From: Pegea sp. RAD2-039
Lineage: Eukaryota; Chordata; Thaliacea; Salpida; Salpidae
DNA length: 64,000 nt
Reading direction: 5' to 3'
Assembly (NCBI GenBank): GCA_034620365.1
Contig: JAQGEQ010000213.1
Coordinates: forward strand, 372,001-436,000
Position 1 is the stretch's first letter, and each line of letters begins with the position of its first letter. The notes under the pieces are model-generated. The model was not told the DNA's origin, ran no database searches, and saw only the letters and a program-made list of their open reading frames with translations. This document shows positions 43,760-55,117 of the stretch, in pieces. The position numbers and the translations under genes were made by a program.

Positions 43760-45288
43760 TATAGAGTAAACCTAAAACTCTAATCTTGAAGTAAAAATTA
43801 TTAATGAGGTATAAGAAAAAAAGTTATTCAAAAAATATTATGAATACAAAACATACATGATATGAAATTAATTGCTTACTTTAAACTAGGAACTACAAAT
43901 CAAAAATAACATTTTTTCATAACAAAAACTATTAGATATATAAACTAATAAGTAGCTTAATACAAATATGATCCTAATGTATTAATAAGAATATTTATCA
44001 AAGTTATTATCAAATACCTATAAAAAAGTATGTTATAAATTATTTCTTTTAACAAAATATAATTATATGTTAATATCAAATAGTATACCTTAATAACTTT
44101 TTTTTATTTGAAAAAAAATCACACATAAGGAATAATAATGGATAAGTATACATATAGAATAGTATATATAAGGTACAAACAGAATTACAATTTTTAGCAC
44201 TAAACTCTAATAAACTATCTTAGAATTTCATCTAGTAAACTACTAATAATCTAAAATGTTAATCAGTTTTGTATTTAAAATCATAAAATATATAATTTTA
44301 GAAATAAGGGTTAAACCTCAAAACAAAAGCAACCAAAAAAAATTTATGGTTGAAATTTGAAAATGAGTTGTAAAAAATAATATCTGGTGTTCATAAAACA
44401 TCAACATAAAATAAAAATATTTCTTATAAAAACCTTTTAGTAGTTATAAGAATATGAATAATTACTTATAAGATTTTATAAATTGGTATTATGTTATATA
44501 ATAATTATCTTATTATTATTATGAGTATATTATAAGATAAAGCTAACTTAGCTATTTCAAAGGCTTTAAAAAAATTGTCTGAGCTAGTTGTATAAAAATC
44601 ATATGAAATAAAATAATTTAAAATATTACTGAAAATAGGCTAAAATACAAACTTTTTCTACATGTAAAATTAAATTAGAAAAAAAAAATCAAACATTCAA
44701 GGTTGAACAAATTTTATGGAGTATTAAAGAATAATTAATTCATGAAACAAACTTTTAGCATAAATTATTACTTGTACCACTGTCAAACATATATATGGTA
44801 TAAAATATGACAAACATTAAATACAAAGAAATAAATTTTAATGAAAATACTTTCTAAAGGCAATAAAGTTTTCAATCTTACACTTTAATAAAGCTAAATT
44901 GATTAGATAGAGTATGAAAATAATTAAACTAAATAATATGAAAAGTTTTTACTTAGGCAAAATTGTAAATATGAAAACTTATTCATTTAAATTTGAAATA
45001 AAAAATTGCAACCAAAAAGAAATAAAAGTTATTTACTTTCGACTGAAGCGCGAACTGGTTAGAGAGATCTGAAAAAATCCGAAAAAACTCAGGTAGTAAC
45101 AAAGCAATTAGTAGAAAGTAAATATCAAAACCATTAACCAAAATAAAAAATGAAGGGGAATAACCTAGCTTGATCTCTAAGAATTATGCTAGTCGTATAT
45201 AAATGAAAACCTTACAGTTTAATTTGCATTATGCAACAATATATTAATGTTATAAGGTATAAGCCTTAAAATTCATGTGAAGTATTCC
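43760..45288. other. Intergenic, very AT-rich
   Basis: Presumed promoter of the BTB gene at the left edge. No frames or structured repeats seen. Confidence 0.35.
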
Positions 45289-46332
45289 TTTATTTATTTA
45301 TTTCAATAAATTCGAAGGAGGGTGCCTTAAGAGAGTACTTCCCGCTAACACACATTCACTTAAGAGAAGAACTAATGGAAAATTTATCATCAAATTTAAG
45401 GTTGATTAAATTGTGGATAATTTAAAAAATAAGAATTAAGTCGTATTTAATCCGTCGAATTTCTAAAGTATCTAAATTTAAAAAGCTAAGACAATGTTTC
45501 CAATTATCGTATTTACTATTAAATTTACTTACCAATCTCGTAAATTTTGCCTGAGCAGATTTGATTTTTTGATATTGCTAACGTGATATGGTATCCATGC
45601 ACTGACATTGTATTCAAGAATTGGAAGTAATTACAATTTAAAAAGATTAATGAAAAAATATGGATTCTTAGAACTAACGGTCTTTATAATGAAGTAGACA
45701 AGATTGATTGATTTTGCAAAGATTTTGGAAACATAATTGTGCCAGTAAAGTCAAATGATAGAGCAATGCCAAGGTCTAAGACCGAAGATATTCGTGGAAT
45801 AACAAATCTATTGATGGAATATCGGTTGAAGGAATTTACAGCTGGTTTACGAGAGAAAGTTATAAGCTTCGACTTTGTGGGCTGGATTCTGAGCTGCCAA
45901 TTCATAGACCAGTGTTCTATAATGTTTAGTGCAGTTTGAATTTTTGAAGGATTGCAAGATGATAGCTTGATGTCATCGGCATACACAAACACTCTGACAT
46001 CATCTACTCCTACTAGTCTTCTGATGAGGTCTTCAATGAAAATCAAAAAGAAAAGGGGACCCACAGCAGAACTCTGAAGAACCTTAATGGTGGCTTGACC
46101 AGGAGTAAATAAAGAACTCTTAACAGAATTTTGTTGGATTCTACCTAATAGGTAATCTTCAATCCACTTTAACATAAGGCTGTTCATTTTTAAATTGTGT
46201 AATATAATAAAAGCTTGTTGTGTGAGAAAGAATCAAACAATTTGTCAAAATCGAGATATGTGGTGTCACAAGGAGTTGGAAGCTGTAAGCTCATTAAGAA
46301 AAGCGAGATATTGAGTCAGGGAAGACTTAAAG
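45289..46332 (-). mobile_element. Second LINE copy, reverse orientation, internally deleted
   Basis: Read on the minus strand it matches the LINE at about 40390-41770: the block NSLMLKWIEDYLLGRIQQ, the VLQSSAVGPLFFLIFIEDL region (GVPQGSVLG degenerated) and YADDIKLSS at the catalytic site. Its 3' tail (45289-45360) matches the other tails. A stretch corresponding to about 41355-41683 of the first copy is missing. The 5' end is truncated within the reverse transcriptase. Confidence 0.82.
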
Positions 46333-47151
46333 TACAACAAAGATATTTTGAAGCTACGTTGCACATAAAATAAAAACTAGTTGAAACATTTTAAATTCTT
46401 CTATAGGGAAACTCCTAAATGAAAACCGTATTTCTGATTAAAAAATATTATCGCATAGTTATCTGTTTTGTTTTTAATTTATTGATTTTTATCTATCAGA
46501 TTTGCATTTTCGATCAAGTGTGCTTAAATCTTGCTTTATTTTAGTGTCGTTTCTATCAGCCTTTATGGTAGTGTATACTTTCCCTTAGAAACCCTTAATT
46601 TAATGAATTAGCTTTCATTAAGCTGTTATTTACCTAGATTAAATATACATGCATAAGACCGAATGTGTATTTTGTGAAATCTCTTGGTAGGATATGGTTA
46701 TTTCTACCAAAAATACAAAAAACCATCATTACAACCTTTTCATCGCTTTTTAACTGTATATTGTTTGCATTAACTTTCTTTCTCACACGTCATGTGCTCT
46801 ATTTTTTAACATGAGGCATTGCTAATAATGTAGCTAGTTTAAATAAGTGCAACTTTAAAATTAATGTTTGGAATTTTTTAGTGGAAAATGAAAAGAATGA
46901 ATTTTTAGATTATATTTAACAAAATAGTAATTAATTAGTAATTTAAAAAAGTTAAACATCAAAAACGTTTTGTAGAAATATCTATAATATTTTAAAATAT
47001 AATAGACAAATATTCAATTATTGAAACAGTTTTGATTATTGAATATATTTATTAATGAAAATATTTGTAGAGAACACAACACAAATTCAATTATGGATTT
47101 GTCCGAATTATTTTTAAAAGCTCATAAGATACATACAGCTGTTTGACATCT
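46333..47151. other. Intergenic
   Basis: Spacer containing the presumed 3' UTR of the GST gene (minus strand). Nothing else seen. Confidence 0.35.
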
Positions 47152-47793
47152 TCACATTTTTTTACCTCCCCAAGAAGCTTGCGGACCATTGATAGGAAAA
47201 CGCTTGAATCGAGAAGACTCTCTATAAGACTTAATCCTTGGAAGTAAATCAAAATTACTTTTGTACTTTTTGATATTTGGCATATTATCAAATGCATTTG
47301 GAAACAAGGTAACTATGTGGTCAAGACTTTCATTCACCCCAAAATCAACATAACTTATCTTGCCAGCTAACCATTTGCGCTTACCAAGAGCATCTTCTAA
47401 ACCTTTTAACCTATTAGGCAGATCTTTGAGGAAATCATCTTTGAGATTTTCGAAGTTTGGATTGTAGCACAAAAATCCCCAATGAAATCTCAGATCAATC
47501 AAAGCTCCTTCAGCAACATCAATCAATCTAGCTTCTTCTGCAGTCTCAGGATTTAATTTTTGTTGTGATCTAGCTATATGTCGCATGATAGCCAAGCTTT
47601 GAGACATTCTAACTTCACCATCTTCATAATAAGGTAAGTTAGGAAAGTCAAGACCAAGAGTATACTTTTTTTCTTGCCATTCTTCTCCAGATTGAATATA
47701 TTTCATTTCATATTTTAGATCAAGATATTCTAACATTAGACGAATTGATTCAGCTAAGCCACGAAGATCCCAGTATGTGATCTTTATTGTCAT
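47152..47793 (-). CDS. Glutathione S-transferase, Mu class, 213 aa
   Basis: Single exon, ATG to stop. Cytosolic enzyme that conjugates glutathione to electrophiles. The thioredoxin-like N-terminal domain has the catalytic Tyr7 in TYWDLRGLAESIRL, the glutathione-binding segment LDFPNLPYYEDG and the SQSLAIMRHIAR block in the usual place of the Gln-Ser pair. The helical C-terminal domain carries CYNPNFENLK and the N-capping motif region GKISYVDFGV. The ending SSRFKRFPINGPQASWGG is typical of Mu-class enzymes (SSRF ... WG). The length (213) is normal for the class (about 218). The lack of introns is notable beside intron-rich neighbours. An AATAAA-like signal on the minus strand lies just below 47060. 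Confidence 0.93.
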   Translation of the reverse strand: MTIKITYWDLRGLAESIRLMLEYLDLKYEMKYIQSGEEWQEKKYTLGLDFPNLPYYEDGEVRMSQSLAIMRHIARSQQKLNPETAEEARLIDVAEGALIDLRFHWGFLCYNPNFENLKDDFLKDLPNRLKGLEDALGKRKWLAGKISYVDFGVNESLDHIVTLFPNAFDNMPNIKKYKSNFDLLPRIKSYRESSRFKRFPINGPQASWGGKKM

Positions 47794-48844
47794 TTCTTAT
47801 GATAAAAGTAGTGCAAGAAACTAAAATATATAGCTGCATAAAGTAAAAATATGCTTAAAACTTGATATAGTGACACTACTATATAAACCAGTATATACAT
47901 TCTAAAAGATTATTTTGATAACTTTTGATACACTTTAAAATATGTTAAGAACTGTTGGCTGTATTTAGCTAAAGTAAACCTAACAATTCACACTACTTAG
48001 AAACAAATTTATTTAATGCTGTAATGTTAATAATATATTAACTATTAATTTACACCTCTTAAACTTCTATAACATCTGAGTCTACTAAAAGTAGATAAAG
48101 TAACAACTAGGTAAATTAGCAATATTTCTAGGTATTTATCAGTTTGCAAATTTTATGTTTAAAAGTTCAAGAACATAACCTCACCTAAGTTCTTCACAAG
48201 AATAATAAATTTTGGTTACTCATTTATAAAGTCTTATATAAAATATTTACCTAAAATTTGGAAAAATCAAAAAAGTCGAACAGTTTGTTTTAAGTTAATA
48301 ATTAATAGGTAATAATAGAAGGCTAACAAATTTTAGTTTTTGCTTAAACTGAAAATCTAAATGGTTTTAAATGAGAATATTAAATATAATTAATATAGGA
48401 TTAATTATAAAAATAATAATCTAAATATTCTATTCATATGTGAAATAATTTTAAAATCTTATTTTAACATGCATTTAGATCCTAACAATTACTTTACATT
48501 ATCTATTTACTTTAAAAATCTATTACAATAATCAGTTAGTATGATCACCCGAGCAAGCTGTTCTTGTGTGTCTGTAGAAAAAGTTTTAGGTAGACAGAAA
48601 AAAACTATTTAGTAGATTGTCTAGAAAGATATCTTTTTTGGAGAAGTAGTTACATAAGATTGTCTTATTCAACAAATAAGTCTTAACTTACTGTCAGTTG
48701 CTGAATGCATTTCAGCAAATATGCTCTACTTTATAATTATTCAATTTTATTTGCACTATTCTTTTATAATAATTTGGGCAAACAACACTTTACACAAAAA
48801 AGAAAATGAATTTTAAAGTAAAGTATATAGCCTGTTTAAAGATT
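47794..48844. other. Intergenic, AT-rich
   Basis: GST promoter side. No coding signal seen. Confidence 0.35.
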
Positions 48845-48978
48845 AATTATTTATTACACTAAACGCGAAGGTAAGCGTCTAAAAAAAGCACTTGTCGCTA
48901 ATACATATTTTCACAATTAATATAATTAGTATATATAAATAAGATATAGATATAGAAAAACATAGGTGTAACACGTGG
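48845..48978 (-). mobile_element. Old LINE 3' tail (reverse orientation)
   Basis: It aligns by eye with the tail of the copy at 18668-18780: the poly(ATTT) edge, AAACGCGAAGG, CGCTAATACATATTTTCACA, then a shared stretch ending TGTAACAC. It is more diverged than the other copies, so it is older. A DNA-transposon end abuts it at 48981. Confidence 0.6.
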
Positions 48979-49400
48979 TACAGTGCATCCTCGCTAATCC
49001 AGCCATGTTGGGCAAGCTATTTTTATAATTATGGCCGGATTAGCCTTTGGTCGGATAAGAACAAAAAATGTTTTTTTTTAACAATCTACCTCTTTTATAT
49101 TATATATGCAATGCATATAATACAACGCACACTAAATTTTCCGTTAATTTAATTTATTTTTTTCAACGAATCAAACAATTAAAACAGACAAAAAATAAAC
49201 GAAACAAAACTTTGATAAAATTTAAAATCAATTTAACAAAAACAAATCACACCGTAAACAATTTAATTTATATCGGAACAGTTGCTAAGAAAGGAAAGAA
49301 TGGAGGTTTGCTTTCTCGTTTCTTAGCAGAAAACTCACGGATGTGGACAAGTTGTGACACACTTCCTGGTGTGGCTTCTGGTTGACAACGATATTAGGCT
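48979..49400. mobile_element. Truncated pogo/Tigger-like DNA transposon end
   Basis: A sequence of the pogo/Tigger terminal type starts at 48981 (CAGTGCATCC, then CTAATCC), directly after a TA dinucleotide (48979-48980), the target these elements use. An inverted related motif (GGATTAGC) follows at about 49033-49041. Read on the minus strand, 49385 down to about 49270 gives SQLVHIREFSAKKRES, plausible as the basic C-terminal end of a transposase. No second terminal repeat was found, so the element is incomplete. The assignment rests on the terminal motif and TA site and is tentative. Confidence 0.45.
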
Positions 49401-51396
49401 AAGTAATCATCAATTTACTTCATGAGTTATCATACAATATACCATTGCATGATTACATAAATTGTTAGAAGTATCGAAAATAAAAAAGAACCACAATTTA
49501 TAATACACTTCAAATAATCTTTCGGCAAAAAGAATGAAAACAATATTAACACTGAAATTTCTATAATAATATTTTTAATAAACAAAATGTCAATTTCAAC
49601 TTTTGTAAGAATAGTAGACCAGAAAAATTGTCAAGACTACATAAATGTTTGTATTAAGAAGTTCGGGTTTGTTGAGAAATAGTTAAGTGAAATTAGTTAT
49701 TTGCCAAGTTAAAGTATTTTAGTAATACTCTTTCCTTGCATTTAACCGTATCACTCGTACTTTGCGATTTTAAGAAGCCTAGAAAAATTCTAGAAGAAAA
49801 TTATAAGAAATTCTATTCACAGTGAAAGTTAATGAGTCATTAATTGTTGGTTTCATACCAACGATGCATTCCTTAGGCCACAACATAAAACTCTAAAATA
49901 CCCAGAAAATATTCAGAAAAATATTTTCAAAATTTGCTATAAATGGTAGCATATAAGATATGTCTTTACAAGTAGCTTCTACCTAGCACTAGTCACCTCT
50001 ACTTCCATAAAATTGTAGACAAAAAGTAGACCCAAAAGAGTTGTTCATATTTCTATGATTGAAACTTTTGTGTTCATGACTTTTGATGTTACAATACATA
50101 CTTCTGTTAGAGTAAACAATTTGTTCACCAAAAGGGTTTAAGTTTTCTACATTTACAGCTAAGAAGAATCCTAACTAGTCGTAAAGAGCTTCTAATTGAT
50201 TTAATGCATTTTAGCTAGGTCTGTAAGCAAAGATTTATTTTGGGAGCTGTAATCGATTTGAGTTAGTTGAAGTAAACCACACAGCATAAGTAAATTTCGG
50301 ATAAAGTCAACTTTTAAGACGTGCTAAGCACATGTACAGTTTTCATTAAAAGTTGCTCGTGTCTACTGCTCATTTTTATCTAATTTATGATAAAGTTCTT
50401 CTACAGATTTATTAGTCAGGGACATCAAAGTTCTATTTAAGGGGCTTTTTATACCTGGTTGTTACAGGTAGAACTTCCAGCACTCTTAGAGCCTTTTCTA
50501 AGACCCAAGCTTATCTGTAAGAGAAGTTGTCCTAGTTCTGTTGGCTGAGTGCCAAATCAACTTGTACTTTTCTTAGAAATTAAGTGATGCTTATATAATT
50601 TGTTTAGAAGGTTAACATGATACCGAAAAAGATAAATGTTTTATGTATCAATAGATTTAAAAAGTTTTATAAAACTTTAGTTTAACTACTGTTAAAGACA
50701 ACACTTATTTGAAATCATCAAAAGGGCAGTTAACCTTGAATTATAGTTGGATGGTATAATAGTTTTATGTACCGTCGGCTTATCACAAAACAACTAGTTT
50801 AACAACCATTATTTGCAAATGATAACTGCTACTTCTAAAACTTAATTTTCTGGAAAATCATTTGATACAATTACCAAGCATTCAACTAAACCATTTCGTA
50901 AACATCATAAAGTACAAATTTTAGTGAAAAAGAAATCTGTAAATTAGAAATTCTGTATTTGTAGCAATTACAAATTTATGGAAATACTTATACAATCTTA
51001 CATTATTATATGTTTATTGTTTGCAATGTTTATAAAAATATATTAACAGTTTAACAAAACTGATAAATAATATTTGGTATATGATAAATATGGTTGAAAT
51101 ATAATTGCTTTAGATTGTAGTACGATACTCATGAAGCAAACTGCTTCTGAAAATATTCAATCAAATAATTGATTTAGTTAGAAATTGAATTTGTATGATA
51201 AATTGAGAAAAAGTTTGAAAATGAGAAGTTTTAGTAAAATGATGATTGAAAGCTTTGAACTTGAACAGATTTTAAAAAATATTCTTAAGAAGTTAAGATA
51301 TGTCGTCGATATAAAGACAAATATAACAAGTAGACTTAGTACACAGCAAATATGAGAAATTAAACAGATGAAAATCATCAATTGTTGAAAATTAGA
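49401..51396. other. Intergenic
   Basis: Mostly AT-rich. A slightly GC-richer stretch at about 50250-50600 shows no frame. Its right edge is the 3' UTR of the carboxypeptidase gene. Confidence 0.35.
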
Positions 51397-54300
51397 TTAA
51401 AATGATTGATTCTTCAAAAACTTCTCAAACATTTGATAGGCTTTTTTGGGCGCCCATTGTGGAACCATGTGACCAGCGCCCTGTAGAAATATCAAGTGTT
51501 GAAAATTTAAACATTTCAAGATCATTTCAGTCATAAACATACTAAAGATCAACACTATTAAAAGTAACTCATTAAAAACCGACTTTCACTGTTGATCATT
51601 CCAGGTAAGCTGATATTTTGTACAATCACTAAACAAACTTAAACAATAAATTTCAATAAGTTGTAAATTTAGACAAAAGCTTTTTAAAAGAATATTTGAT
51701 GACCACTTCAAAAACATTTGACGAGTAAACAAAGTCAACTTACACGAATAGTTGTGTATGTCAAAGTAGATGATGATTTTATAGAACGGTAAGTTTTAGC
51801 GAATCCAGCAACTTGTCCTTCAACTAACCAAGGTGCTCGCGACCGACTTTGTGTAATAGAAGGAAGCTTATCAACAAACCATTCATCACCCATAAAGTTA
51901 CAAGCCATATCAGTATCACCATTATATATAAGAACACGAAGATTATTTGATAAGATTTTCTCATAAACTTCAGTCATATCTGTATATATTCGATCATACT
52001 TCATATTCACATCATCACTGTAAAGAAACAAATCAATAATATTAAAAGCAACAAGTTTGTTGAATACTTTGAGTTGGACATTTGCCATATCACTAAAGAA
52101 TCAGGTTCTAAGTTGCGTGACAATTTTAATCAGTAGCTTTTAGTTTTGTAGATGAAGAAGCTTTTAAAAGTGTTAATTTATTGGTAATCTCTTGGAGTAT
52201 TTTAAAATAATTTCTTATAAGTTGTTATTTGATATGCAATTAAGCTTAAATATCATAGAATTTTAGTTACGACCATAATATAAATTCACATCACAACTTT
52301 GATGCATTGGTGATTTGTAAAATGTTTCAACTAACCTGCAAACAGTCCATGGACGTAGATGGTTAGGAATATGAAGTGCACCACGAACATCTAGTCTATT
52401 TAACCAGTTTGTACTTGCTGTTGAGTTGATGCAGTCAGGACTTAAGCCAACGAGCTTTAAACATAAGTTTTGACAATAAGTAATTTGTCTCTTTCTGTAA
52501 TTCTATTAAAGATTTGATAAATTCTACAAACAATTCTGATAAATTCTAAAACTGAATAAAATTCGAACCTTTGGTTGTTTGAGTGTGGTTTTAGCAAGTT
52601 GAGATACTGTTCGTTTAGGAAATAGCATCTTCATATCAAAAATATATCGTTTTGAACTACCTTCTAAGCTATCTCCACCATAACAATCTCGATACAGTGC
52701 ATATGAGTTTAAACCACTGTTATAAACATACTGTTTTGCTTCCTCGACCTAAAATAGATCGATAAAAATTAAACAAACTTTAAACTTGAAGGCCACAAAA
52801 ATAAAACAGCTTCAGATAACAAGTGAACTGACCAAGTCTTGGCAGTTTGAGTTGGTTGAGTTGTTAAATTCACATCCGTCAATAGTGACATTATTATTAC
52901 AACAATATTTCATCATTGGATTCCATAACCTGAATATAAATGACAATGATTTAAAGACATGATAATCTTAGAGCTGATCAATTATTTCTTAAGACTGATG
53001 ATAATTTTATATCTAAAAAAGTAAAAATTATTATCGAACATTTAATCATATTCATTTCAATTTAGTATACTTATTTTTGGATAAATTCGTACAAATAGTT
53101 GTTGTGAAGATTTACGAGATCAGATATAAAACAAGTAACTCACTCAATCCCAAAAAGTCCATGATAATAAGCAAAAAATATAAGAGAGTTTGTGTTCAGT
53201 TGATAACTAGATAGACCGTTTCCAACAGCCATACCCTGGCAAACAACAAAATTTTACATCTAATCTATTTCATTCTTCGAGGAGTAATTTGTAACAAACA
53301 ATTTTTTCTAAGTGTTTTTATTAACCATTCTAAAAGTTTTATAACAATTTAGTAACAATAAAATAAACCAACAAAAAAGCTACTTAAAAATTAATTTACA
53401 TTATCAGCCGTATATTGAATTAGATTACCTGGAAATTGAACTGTCCTCCATCTAATATCTTAAGAGCTAAAGTTGGTAAATAAACGCCTCCATAACTTTC
53501 ACCGGTGATAAAAAACGGATTAGAAGAAAACTGAGGATACTTTTTGAAAAAGCTGATAAGTGAATTGTAGTTGTTATCTGCAACCTGTACAAGAATTTAT
53601 TGTTATCAAATAACAAACTAAATTTTAGACTCAAACAAGATTGAGTTTATGAATAATGTTTTTATCAATCTCAAATCTTATTTTTAAGATCACTCTTCTT
53701 TCAGATTCTAATTTAATAATAGTTTTTGAAGAGTCTATGTCTTGAACAAGTTTTTCAAGCTTACAAACCAAATGATTTTATTGAAAATTTCTTTTAAATG
53801 ATAAGTCTTTAATTTTTGAACTAAAAAAATACTGGGTAAAGTTTCAATTAGATCAAAAACATGTTTACAAATTAAAAAAACAATTAACTGAGAGTAAAGT
53901 ACCATGCAGTTAAAACAAAGTTTGAAAAAAGTTTCTTTTCAATATTAAATAGTCTAAAAATATCAACTGATTTAGACTAAGCTTAAATCTAAAATATTAA
54001 TTTAAACAGCAGAAGATAATTCAATAAAAATATATTTCTAAAATAATGTTTCTATTAAAAAAAGATTTATCAAAATATATTAAAATTTGACATAAAGTCA
54101 TCTAATTTCAGGAAATACTGAAGCATACAAAAATTGTACCTCGTCATCATCCGTTTTAGTGTTGCCAGTATCATCATAAGAATATCCAACACCTGCTGGT
54201 GACTCAAGATACAAAACATTTGCAATTTTATTCCAACTATATGGATTGGATCTTAATGTATTACCATCATCATTGACCTAAACATAAATTTAAATTTATT

Positions 54301-55117
54301 ATTATAAGATATTATTTACAAGGAAAATAAGAATAGAAGTTTCATATATAAGACTATAAACTGAAAAATCAGATTAGAAATCAAAATCAACTGTTCATAT
54401 TCTAAAGTTGAAGGACTCCTATAGTTTATAGGAAAACTTATATGTGTTCTACAGCACAATTTCTTTTTTCAGTAGGTAGTTCATATTTAGAAAATCTTAT
54501 TATAAAACTATAAACCCTACTAAATGTAGTTCATACTTTGTTGAGCTTGCAGATATGTAAGTAAGCTTAAGACATGTACTAAAAATCTGATAATTACTGA
54601 CATAAATAAACTTATTTAGATTTCCATACTAACTAATAATAAATAGTACTTTAAAGTATGAATTCTTTTGAAAATAATCATCAAGTAAATTATAATCAAA
54701 ACCTGTAAAGGACCATTTTCACTGAGTAAACCATCCAATGAGCTACATCCTGGCCCACCATTTAGCCACAAAACAACTGGGTCCTTCCGAGGGTTTGATT
54801 GAGATTCAACAAACCTTTAAAATGAGCAATAATTTATAGATATTACACACCAGTGCAACTGAACAAAACTTTAGAGAAATTTGTTTCACTAATAAAACCA
54901 TTTAGAAAGTTATAAGCCGTAGTTTCAAACTAAATTGCAATTTTAAAGAAGTTATGATATTTTCATACCAATAATGAAAATGTTTTTGGCTTGATGCATC
55001 AAGATATCCAGAATATTGCTTAAAATTTGGAAGCTTTTTTAAGCCAGGTAAACTAGTTATAAGATCACTGCCTCGGACTACCATCACAAAACAACAAATT
55101 AAGATAAAATACTTCAT
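51397..55117 (-). CDS. Serine carboxypeptidase, cathepsin A / lysosomal protective protein type, 466 aa
   Basis: Exons (minus, in order): 55117-54969, 54814-54703, 54277-54140, 53584-53429, 53235-53144, 52929-52833, 52748-52569, 52454-52336, 52017-51744, 51480-51397 (1401 nt, phases consistent). It removes C-terminal residues from peptides at acid pH, normally in the lysosome. The first 16 residues are a signal peptide (hydrophobic, then VRGSD). The mature start has the family's LPG.....F.QYSGYL signature. The S10 triad is complete: Ser163 in TGESYGG, Asp384 in [10 protein letters not shown] and His443 in GAGHMVP. The oxyanion motif [10 protein letters not shown] is present. Cysteines and N-glycosylation sites (for example NVT, NNST, INST) fit a secretory-pathway enzyme. 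The stretch [18 protein letters not shown] is nearly that of vertebrate cathepsin A, so the assignment to PPCA over other S10 members is firm. Length is normal. Confidence 0.95.

Noticed and set aside
49068..49385. 105-aa plus-strand frame
   Set aside because: The low-complexity reading covers the DNA-transposon remnant; the minus-strand reading looks more protein-like.
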